DNA from: an uncultured Lachnospiraceae bacterium | GTDB taxonomy: Bacteria; Bacillota; Clostridia; Lachnospirales; Lachnospiraceae | Assembly: GCA_948468325.1 (NCBI GenBank) | Contig: CAOKHR010000176.1 | Span: 1 to 5,508 of the forward strand | Reading direction: 5' to 3' | Length of the DNA stretch: 5,508 bases | Part shown: positions 1 through 5,162 of the stretch, piece by piece | Layout of the letters: each line of letters begins with the position of its first letter | Position numbering within the stretch: the stretch's first letter is position 1 | Program-made: the position numbers and the translations under genes | Notes under the pieces: generated by a model | The model's input: only the letters and a program-made list of their open reading frames with translations | Told to the model about the DNA's origin: nothing | Databases searched by the model: none

Positions 1-978
1 TATTGTCAATAGTAAAAGCTCCATTAAAAGTTCAAAATTCACATTTGCACGGAGACGTGCTTTCGCTTTTTCCAACCCCTGCAGTATCTCCTGAATTCCT
101 CCATAGGAGCTGTGGCTGGCCGCTTTCTTAATACTGTATACTTCGTCGCGAAAAACCAGTTTATTGGCGTCTGCCGTTGCTTTGTATATAAGAACATCGC
201 GGTACCAGACCATCATCAAATCCAGATAATCGGTAATCTCTAATTTATAATCGGTAATTTTTTTTATCTCTCTCGTTATATCATTCAAATCCATATCATC
301 CAGACGTTTAATCATCTGTAAAAGAGTATCCTTCATCTCGTTAAAATTTTCAGATGAAGCCAGCAAAACGGCCTTGCCTACGTTTCCCTGGGCAAATGCA
401 ACGCATAAATCTGCCTGATAATCTACAACGCCTTTTTCTTCCATTAAAAACTTCCGTATTTTCTCATCACTGACTGCTTTTAAATCGAGGCGCACGCATC
501 GGGAAAGAATCGTAGGCAGAAATCCGTCTGCATTTGTCGTCAGCAAAATGATAATGGCATAGGCGGGCGGCTCTTCGATTGTTTTCAGAAGAGCATTCTG
601 CGCCTGTGTATTCATTTTTTCCGATTCATCAATAATATAAATTTTATATCTGCTGGCATAGGGTTTTAATACAATATCATCATTGACCTGTGTGCGTATG
701 TCGTCTACTCCGATGGTATTTGGCTTCTCGTGGCCGACATAAATAATATCCGGCTGATTTCTTCCTGCTGCCTGCCTGCAGGAATGACACTCCATGCAGG
801 GAGACGTACCACCCTTTTCACACTGCAGCGCAGCTGCAAATGCTTCCGCCAGCATCATTTTACCCGAGCCGTCCGCACCGTTTAAAATATATGCATGGCT
901 TATTTTATCCATGGAAATTGCATTCTGAAAATACTCTATTATTTTTTCATGTCCGATTATCTTTGAAAAATCACTCAT
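1..978 (-). CDS. holB: DNA polymerase III delta' subunit (clamp-loader subunit), 3' end cut by window edge
   Basis: Delta' is the stator subunit of the clamp loader, which opens the beta sliding clamp and places it on primed DNA. The reading frame is open for 326 codons to the left edge without a stop. It ends in RANVNFELLMELLLLTI, which resembles the family's C-terminal helix, so only a few residues are probably missing. Visible landmarks: GHEKIIEYFQNAI at 9-21, SHAYILNG at 27-34, a P-loop-like GADGSGKM at 34-41 (Lys kept, Ser/Thr replaced by Met), a zinc module with cysteines 53, 61, 64 and 67, NALLKTIEEPP at 128-138, and the SRC arginine-finger motif at 159-161. The ATG at 978 is preceded by AAAGGAACAAA, and only 11 bases separate it from the yaaR-like stop, so it is co-transcribed. 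The P-loop change fits the non-ATPase role usual for delta'. Identification is secure. Confidence 0.95.
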   Translation of the reverse strand, partial: MSDFSKIIGHEKIIEYFQNAISMDKISHAYILNGADGSGKMMLAEAFAAALQCEKGGTSPCMECHSCRQAAGRNQPDIIYVGHEKPNTIGVDDIRTQVNDDIVLKPYASRYKIYIIDESEKMNTQAQNALLKTIEEPPAYAIIILLTTNADGFLPTILSRCVRLDLKAVSDEKIRKFLMEEKGVVDYQADLCVAFAQGNVGKAVLLASSENFNEMKDTLLQMIKRLDDMDLNDITREIKKITDYKLEITDYLDLMMVWYRDVLIYKATADANKLVFRDEVYSIKKAASHSSYGGIQEILQGLEKAKARLRANVNFELLMELLLLTI

Positions 979-989
979 TTTGTTCCTTT

Positions 990-1430
990 CTATGTAAATA
1001 TGTCTAATATTAATCCCTGAATCTCGCCGATTTTTTCTAATATACTAAGATGGTCTTTCTCATCTTTTACCAGTTCGCTTGCCAGTTCATCTAAATTTGC
1101 ATCTATCAGGCGGATAATTCCGTATACCCTGTGTCTTCCTTTCCGATCCAAAAAATTTTCTCTGGAAAACTTATGGGAGCGGTTCACAACTTCATTTAAA
1201 AAATCTTTCACCAGACCCCTGTATTTTTTCATATCGCGGATGTCCATATGCTGCGCAATCCGCTCGCCCTGATTCGTAATCTGGTCTAACAGGGCATTTA
1301 AACGCTCCTGCAGCTGCGCTTCACCGATTGCACTTGTCAGCGCAAATTTGAAGTTTCCATCCGCTTCGGGAGTTTTGGCAACTGCCTCTGCCGCCGCAGC
1401 CGGTGTCATTTCATTTACCCTTATTTCCAT
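990..1430 (-). CDS. yaaR: YaaR family protein (DUF327)
   Basis: This 146-residue protein is predicted to be mostly helical and highly charged, with no signal peptide or membrane segment, so it is probably cytoplasmic. The central and C-terminal parts match the DUF327 pattern as I know it: IRDMKKYRGLVKDFLNEVV, then KGRHRVYGIIRLIDANLDEL, then a terminal amphipathic helix. The family has no established biochemical role that I can state; its main support is conserved placement just before holB, as in B. subtilis. The N-terminus (about 1-30) is low complexity, with an AAAAEAVAK run, and is likely flexible. I chose the ATG at 1430 because GAGGAG lies 8 bases upstream. A GTG at 1439 would add three residues but sits directly against that same ribosome binding site. 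The gene starts 15 bases after the kinase-like stop. Confidence 0.88.
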   Translation of the reverse strand: MEIRVNEMTPAAAAEAVAKTPEADGNFKFALTSAIGEAQLQERLNALLDQITNQGERIAQHMDIRDMKKYRGLVKDFLNEVVNRSHKFSRENFLDRKGRHRVYGIIRLIDANLDELASELVKDEKDHLSILEKIGEIQGLILDIFT

Positions 1431-1445
1431 CTGGTACACTCCTCT

Positions 1446-2033
1446 TTAAATAAATTTATGGATAAATGCTGTAATTTCTCTATACACATTCTCTAAATCT
1501 TCATTCAAAAAACGCTTTTTTATTCCCGCATCCGCAATCTTTTCTTCCGAAAAGTCTTTCTCATCTGCCAGAAATCTTCTGCACATTTCGGCATATTTCG
1601 GTTGGGCCTGAAGACGCTCGCGCTCCAGCGCTCTTTGCAGGCGCAGCCCGTCTTCTGCTTCTATATAGACAGGAACTACAAAAGATATTCCAAAATAATC
1701 TCTGATTTTTTTAAAAGACTCTAATGTCGCTATCATCAGGTAATTATGCTCTGCCAGATTAATCTGCCCGTCGTTTACCGTAAAATACTTCCATACGCCG
1801 TGTACCGTATGATAAGCCCGCATTTCAATTACCCTGCCTGCGTCTTCCAACTCTTTTAGTTTTTTCTCATCCGTAAAAAAATATTCCCTTCCGTTTGTTT
1901 CTCCAAAACGAATTGGTCTTGTTGTATAAGGAACGATACGTGACAGGGAAAGTTCTCTATTTGCTGTCAATCGTTCATAAAGAGTATCTTTTCCGGAAGA
2001 ACTCTTGCCCATAATACAAAAAATTTTTCCCAT
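1446..2033 (-). CDS. Divergent guanylate kinase-like P-loop protein
   Basis: This 195-residue protein is the length of a single-domain guanylate kinase, which transfers phosphate from ATP to GMP. The P-loop is GKSSSGKDT at 9-17. The GMP-contacting stretch YTTRP..R..E..G..Y is present (TTR 37-39, R42, E45, Y51). The lid region is Arg-rich (RLQRALERER, 131-140), and NEDLENVYREI at 177-187 matches the family's terminal NDDLE element. Other expected positions look changed: the usual YYGS appears as VHGV (77-80), and the acidic ILDID strand appears as LMIAT (99-103). True GMP kinase activity is therefore uncertain. It occupies the place held by thymidylate kinase in B. subtilis, but the TTRP signature argues against a Tmk. 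I chose the ATG at 2033 for its GGAGG 4 bases upstream. The genome probably carries a canonical gmk elsewhere; that is inference. Confidence 0.8.
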   Translation of the reverse strand: MGKIFCIMGKSSSGKDTLYERLTANRELSLSRIVPYTTRPIRFGETNGREYFFTDEKKLKELEDAGRVIEMRAYHTVHGVWKYFTVNDGQINLAEHNYLMIATLESFKKIRDYFGISFVVPVYIEAEDGLRLQRALERERLQAQPKYAEMCRRFLADEKDFSEEKIADAGIKKRFLNEDLENVYREITAFIHKFI

Positions 2034-2037
2034 ATAT

Positions 2038-2042
2038 CCTCC
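2038..2042 (-). promoter_or_regulatory. Shine-Dalgarno of the kinase-like gene (start-deciding)
   Basis: The minus strand reads CCGGAGGATATATG, giving a GGAGG core 4 bases before the ATG at 2033. It settles the start against the TTG at 2078, which has no ribosome binding site and lies within about 10 bases of the predicted transcription start. Confidence 0.85.
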
Positions 2043-2044
2043 GG

Positions 2045-2062
2045 ACGTCAGGCTGTTGACGT
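2045..2062 (-). promoter_or_regulatory. Short dyad in the 5' leader of the kinase-like gene
   Basis: A perfect 6-base inverted repeat, ACGTCA-N6-TGACGT, lies between the predicted transcription start (about 2085) and the GGAGG of the kinase-like gene, only two bases from the latter. No T-run follows on the minus strand, so it is not an intrinsic terminator. It could be an 18-bp operator or a small hairpin modulating ribosome access. The symmetry is seen directly; any function is inference, and a 6-base arm can arise by chance. Confidence 0.35.
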
Positions 2063-2091
2063 TTTTATAAACCCACAACTATACCGCTTCA

Positions 2092-2120
2092 AGTATAATA
2101 TATTATCTAAAAGTTGACAA
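2092..2120 (-). promoter_or_regulatory. Sigma-A promoter for the kinase-yaaR-holB cluster
   Basis: The -35 is TTGTCA (2120-2115) and the -10 is TATACT (2097-2092), separated by exactly 17 bases. Each hexamer is one base from consensus. The -35 lies inside the last codons of the decarboxylase gene and the -10 just after its TAG stop. Predicted transcription start is near 2085, giving a leader of about 50 bases before the ATG at 2033. No terminator is visible between the decarboxylase and this cluster, so read-through from upstream is also likely. Confidence 0.75.
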
Positions 2121-3531
2121 TGTTTATCTTTTCATTTATTATATCGGCAATTCCCTGTAAATTCAGCCGGTATTTCAGACATTTACGGATATTTTTTATA
2201 AAATGAAAGTCAATGGCTTCACCCGGTAGAAGCAGGGGAATTCCCGGCGGATACAGACAGACCATACAGCCTGAAATCTTTCCTTCTGCCTCATCAAAAG
2301 ACACTTCTTCTGCCGGAAGCTCCATTGCTTCATGAATCTCCATCCGTTTTTCTTTTGGTTCATACAGACTGCGTATCAGTTCTTTTTTTTCATCCTGCGT
2401 TTTTTTCCTTATATGCGCAATGCTTTCATCTGTTTCTTTCAATGCCTGAGAAAGCCTTAAGAATCCTGTTTCCGTATCCATAATACTTGTCATGCCGAGC
2501 ACATAAAATCCGGAAAACATCTCCATCTGCAGATGATATTCATGCAGCAGCTGCCTGTAAAGAATTTCTCCGCTGATATTTGTATTTTCAGCCGAAATCA
2601 CAATTTTAGACAAATCCAAATCGAAAATTTCTGTTTCCGTAAAATCCTGCTTTCCCATAACGTGAATATTCCTTAGTGTTTCTGTATTTTTGTAAAAATC
2701 TGACAGAAGCTTCACATAATTGCCGAAATATTCCGCTCCGTTTACCTGTAAGAAGCGGATACATTTCTCCATTCCCGCCATCAGCACATACGACGGCGAA
2801 CTTGTTTCATAAATGTCGAGATATTTTTCAATTTCATGCGCAGAAACATAATCTGAATTTAAGTGCAGAAGCGCCGTCTGCGTCAGTGACGGCAGGACTT
2901 TGTGCATACTCTGAATTACAATATCCGCATGCAGCCGCACAGCCGTTTGCGGAAATGCCCTGTGAAATCCAAAATGCGCTCCATGTGCTTCGTCTACAAT
3001 CAAAGGTATCTTATATTTATGTACAATTTCTGCAATTGCTTTCACATCGCTTACAATTCCCTCATAAGTAGGAGAGGTAATAATTACTGCCTTAGTATCC
3101 GGATTCTCTTTCAGCTTTTGTCTTACTTCCTCCGGCGCGACTGCTCCTGAAATGCCAAATTCTGTCATACAGGGATTCAGATATACCGCAGAAAGATGCC
3201 GCAGATATGCCGCATGATAGGTAGATTTATGTGCATTTCTGGCCATTAAAAGCTTTTCCCCCGGCCGGACTGCCGCAGAAACTGCTGCAAGAATTCCGCA
3301 CGTGCTTCCGTTCACAAGATAATAACTTTTCTTTGAACCGTAAACTTCTGCTGCCCTCTCCTGTGCTTCTTTAATTACGCCATTGGCATCATGGAGATTG
3401 TCAAATCCTTCAATTTCTGTAATATCTATAGCATAAGGATTTGTCATAGAAAAAAAATTCCGCTTGTGTCCCGGCATATGAAACGGATAATAATCACTAT
3501 TTGCGTAAGCTTCTAATTTTATATCCAGCAT
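2107..3531 (-). CDS. Orn/Lys/Arg decarboxylase family PLP enzyme (YaaO/SpeA-like)
   Basis: Family members are PLP-dependent enzymes that decarboxylate basic amino acids, giving agmatine, cadaverine or putrescine, in the cytoplasm. The 474 residues match the short Gram-positive form, which lacks the N-terminal receiver-like wing of the enterobacterial enzymes. Landmarks: HMPGHKR at 18-24, the glycine-rich NGST cofactor-phosphate region at 74-77, SPTYEG at 153-158, DEAHGAH at 180-186 (Asp180 for the PLP nitrogen), SMHKVLPSLTQ at 208-218 with Lys211 as the Schiff-base lysine, and the C-terminal-domain motif YPPGIPLLLPGE at 427-438. Catalytic residues look intact. Substrate cannot be assigned from sequence. 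The ATG at 3531 has AAGGAG 5 bases upstream; that site overlaps the abiEii-like stop codon, implying co-transcription and coupled translation. Its position before the kinase/yaaR/holB cluster matches B. subtilis yaaO. Confidence 0.92.
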   Translation of the reverse strand: MLDIKLEAYANSDYYPFHMPGHKRNFFSMTNPYAIDITEIEGFDNLHDANGVIKEAQERAAEVYGSKKSYYLVNGSTCGILAAVSAAVRPGEKLLMARNAHKSTYHAAYLRHLSAVYLNPCMTEFGISGAVAPEEVRQKLKENPDTKAVIITSPTYEGIVSDVKAIAEIVHKYKIPLIVDEAHGAHFGFHRAFPQTAVRLHADIVIQSMHKVLPSLTQTALLHLNSDYVSAHEIEKYLDIYETSSPSYVLMAGMEKCIRFLQVNGAEYFGNYVKLLSDFYKNTETLRNIHVMGKQDFTETEIFDLDLSKIVISAENTNISGEILYRQLLHEYHLQMEMFSGFYVLGMTSIMDTETGFLRLSQALKETDESIAHIRKKTQDEKKELIRSLYEPKEKRMEIHEAMELPAEEVSFDEAEGKISGCMVCLYPPGIPLLLPGEAIDFHFIKNIRKCLKYRLNLQGIADIINEKINIVNF

Positions 3532-3536
3532 TTTTT

Positions 3537-3542
3537 CTCCTT
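3537..3542 (-). promoter_or_regulatory. Shine-Dalgarno of the decarboxylase overlapping the abiEii-like stop
   Basis: The minus strand reads GTAAGGAGAAAAAATG: the TAA stop of the AbiEii-like gene (3543-3541) is part of the AAGGAG ribosome binding site, followed by 5 adenines and the decarboxylase ATG. Terminating ribosomes would sit on this site, which suggests translational coupling. I saw no convincing promoter in the last part of the abiEii-like gene. Confidence 0.8.
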
Positions 3543-4434
3543 ACAAAAAGCGGTTCAATTCCGGCATCCAGTCTCCAAAAAATACCCTGTCTTCTATGAC
3601 TGCCTCCCAGATGGGACCAAAGAAATTTAAAAACCGCTCAATTACAGTCTCCCAGGAAGGCTCTCTGCTGTTTACAGAGCGTAAGAATACTTTCCATTTC
3701 TTTTTCATATATGTATAATTTTTATATCCGGCTATAAAATCAAGTAAATTTTTCTCTTTGGAAATTCCTGATTTGCCGCACTGTTCATCCATGTATTCTT
3801 TCGTCTTTCTGCCGTCTATACTTTCTTTATCCAGCAGCTCATAAATGTCATAGTATGCACCGATATTTGTAATCAGCTCCAGTTTCGTAATAATTTCAAA
3901 AAAATTTTCCGTTAAAATTTCTTCTGTGGACAGACTGTTATAAGACACTGTAATTTCCGGATACATCATACAGGCAAAGCTTTCTTTTTGAGAAATTCGC
4001 TTTTCGTCCATTAACAGATATACTTTTAAAGAGACAGGAACTTTCATGTCCTCCACTTCTGCCAGAAGCTGCAGCTTAAGGAATTTCCTCGAAAATATTT
4101 CCCTCTGGTAAAACGCTATGCCGCTGTCTGTTTTTCCATAAAACAAATCCTCCTTAAGGCTTTCCGCAAGTTCCTCCATAATCTCTTTTTCTGTTTTCTC
4201 TTCTTCTTTTGAAATCGTATAAACATATTCCAGATTTAATATAAGCTTTTTTTCATACTGCGTTCTGCCCAAAACGGAATGATTCCTGAGATAAAGCTTT
4301 TCTCCATATTCCGATTCGCTGATTCTATATACTATATCCTCTAAGACAGCGCCTCCCAGTATATTGGAAAACGGAAGATTCCATTCTTTGGATTTTTCCA
4401 AAAGATTTTCATAACTCAGAGGTTCTTTTTGCAT
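3541..4434 (-). CDS. AbiEii-like nucleotidyltransferase-fold protein, catalytic motifs apparently lost
   Basis: AbiEii proteins are nucleotidyltransferase-fold toxins of type IV (AbiE) systems. The 297 residues follow the family in length and layout: LEDIVYRISESEYGEKLYL (31-49) resembles the LERLLYRIS..KY...FIL lead-in, VPVSLKVYL (132-140) the central strand, SYNSLSTEEILTE (164-176) the YNLETILAE helix, and YYDIYELL (194-201) the FYDIY helix. At expected catalytic sites I read RNH (50-52) for KGG, NLE (67-69) for DxD, Tyr139 for the strand Asp, Asn177 for the AEK Lys and NIGA (190-193) for RMRD; only Asp196 persists. The frame is otherwise intact, so this may be a pseudoenzyme. The ATG at 4434 gives a TGATG overlap with the abiEi-like stop and has GGGG 10-11 bases upstream. 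The GTG at 4443 sits too close to that site. Family membership is fairly likely; loss of activity is inference. Confidence 0.7.
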   Translation of the reverse strand: MQKEPLSYENLLEKSKEWNLPFSNILGGAVLEDIVYRISESEYGEKLYLRNHSVLGRTQYEKKLILNLEYVYTISKEEEKTEKEIMEELAESLKEDLFYGKTDSGIAFYQREIFSRKFLKLQLLAEVEDMKVPVSLKVYLLMDEKRISQKESFACMMYPEITVSYNSLSTEEILTENFFEIITKLELITNIGAYYDIYELLDKESIDGRKTKEYMDEQCGKSGISKEKNLLDFIAGYKNYTYMKKKWKVFLRSVNSREPSWETVIERFLNFFGPIWEAVIEDRVFFGDWMPELNRFL

Positions 4435-5060
4435 CAAAGCCACACCCCGATTATATTATGTACTTTCTGTAAAACTTTTCTTTCTCTCGCAATACGCAAA
4501 AGCTCCGAAATATCTTTCGTACTGTCTGCGATAAATGCCAGAAGCGCCCGCTTAAATACATCTCTGTCCAGCTTTTCTTCATATTTCAGACAATCGCAGA
4601 GCAGCCGCTCTTTCGTATAAATTTTCATGCTTCCTGCCTCAAACGGAATTTCTGTCACACCTGACTTTAATACATCAGGTTCTGTATAATAGGGTTTAAT
4701 TACCGGATATTCTAACTTAAATCTGGATTTTGAAGTATTTTTATCCACAGCAATATGCCATGCATATGGTTTCTGCTCAATATAATGATAATAATAAAGT
4801 GCGCTGTCCATACAAAGTACACCGTCTGGAAACAACCCCAGAATAAGATCCTCTTCCGAACGCTCCTTATATCCAAAAGAATAATATCCGTTTTTTACAC
4901 GCTCTAATGTCCCGTCTTTAACCCACGCAAGAATTCTCCTGTAATCCACCCCAAGACTTATTATCTGATTTGTCTTTATAATTCCGCCGTTTTCATCCAT
5001 TTTTTTTCTTATTTCGGATAAAAGATATTCTGTTTTTTCTCCTCTTGTCATCTTTTCCAT
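4434..5060 (-). CDS. AbiEi-family antitoxin / winged-helix transcriptional regulator
   Basis: AbiEi antitoxins repress their own promoter through an N-terminal winged helix and counter AbiEii through the C-terminal domain without direct binding. The 208 residues fit. The winged helix spans about 11-63 and includes GVDYRRILAWVKDGTLERVK (37-56) followed by NGYYSF, a form of the family's rG.L.rv..G.Y wing. The C-terminal domain follows: DLILGLFPDGVLCMDSALYY (71-90), then a basic beta-rich stretch, then MKIYTKERLLCDCLK (145-159), matching the conserved v.ERtl.D.l element, and a terminal helical region. No membrane segment is present. The ATG at 5060 has GGAG 11 bases upstream; an in-frame ATG at 5051 is possible but has a weaker site. 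The TGA stop overlaps the next ATG, typical of abiEi-abiEii coupling. It is the first gene after a consensus promoter, which it may autoregulate. Confidence 0.85.
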   Translation of the reverse strand: MEKMTRGEKTEYLLSEIRKKMDENGGIIKTNQIISLGVDYRRILAWVKDGTLERVKNGYYSFGYKERSEEDLILGLFPDGVLCMDSALYYYHYIEQKPYAWHIAVDKNTSKSRFKLEYPVIKPYYTEPDVLKSGVTEIPFEAGSMKIYTKERLLCDCLKYEEKLDRDVFKRALLAFIADSTKDISELLRIARERKVLQKVHNIIGVWL

Positions 5061-5103
5061 ATAATTTTCCGCTCCATATTTTTATCAGTGGCGTTTTCTT
5101 ATT

Positions 5104-5132
5104 ATTATAAAATCTTTTTCTCTTTCTGTCAA
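5104..5132 (-). promoter_or_regulatory. Perfect-consensus sigma-A promoter of the AbiE-decarboxylase operon
   Basis: The -35 is TTGACA (5132-5127) and the -10 is TATAAT (5109-5104), separated by exactly 17 bases, so both hexamers and the spacing are ideal. Predicted start is near 5097, leaving a leader of about 36 bases before the AbiEi-like ATG. It begins only three bases after the T-run of the upstream terminator. A promoter this strong in front of a regulator gene usually needs a repressor, consistent with AbiEi autoregulation, but I see no clean inverted-repeat operator around it. Confidence 0.88.
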
Positions 5133-5135
5133 TTT

Positions 5136-5162
5136 AAAAAAGGAAGCTGCTGCTCCCTTTTT
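5136..5162 (-). terminator. Intrinsic terminator of the carboxypeptidase gene
   Basis: On the minus strand the arm AAAAAGGGAGC (5162-5152), the loop AGCA (5151-5148) and the arm GCTTCCTTTTT (5147-5137) form an 11-bp stem with one G-T wobble, running into a six-T tract (5141-5136). The 5' arm overlaps the TAA stop at 5163-5161. Mirror-image A and T runs could let it act in both directions. It separates the carboxypeptidase from the AbiE operon. Confidence 0.88.

Noticed and set aside
34..900. Possible inactivation of HolB because the P-loop has Met in place of Ser/Thr.
   Set aside because: Delta' subunits commonly lack a functional ATP site; the zinc module and SRC motif are intact, so this is normal for the family.
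2045..2062. The ACGTCA dyad considered as a terminator for the decarboxylase operon.
   Set aside because: The stem is only 6 bp and is followed by the ribosome binding site, with no T-run.
2034..2078. A TTG start giving 15 extra N-terminal residues on the kinase-like protein.
   Set aside because: It has no ribosome binding site, lies almost at the predicted transcription start, and the P-loop fold begins properly at the ATG at 2033.
2676..3150. Two overlapping plus-strand open frames (131 and 82 codons) antisense to the decarboxylase.
   Set aside because: They mirror a gene with a clear protein family and catalytic motifs, overlap one another, and their translations show no recognisable domain.
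4435..4443. A GTG start three codons upstream for the AbiEii-like protein.
   Set aside because: The GGGG ribosome-binding stretch would be only a base or two from the GTG, while the ATG at 4434 has normal spacing and forms the usual TGATG junction.
4429..4620. A 63-codon plus-strand open frame antisense to the end of the AbiEi-like gene.
   Set aside because: Low-complexity, Ser-rich translation lying opposite a well-supported gene; no promoter seen.
5075..5092. CCA...TGG symmetry in the leader of the AbiEi-like gene considered as an AbiEi operator.
   Set aside because: Only three outer bases match cleanly and the interior is not symmetric, so it is not distinguishable from chance.
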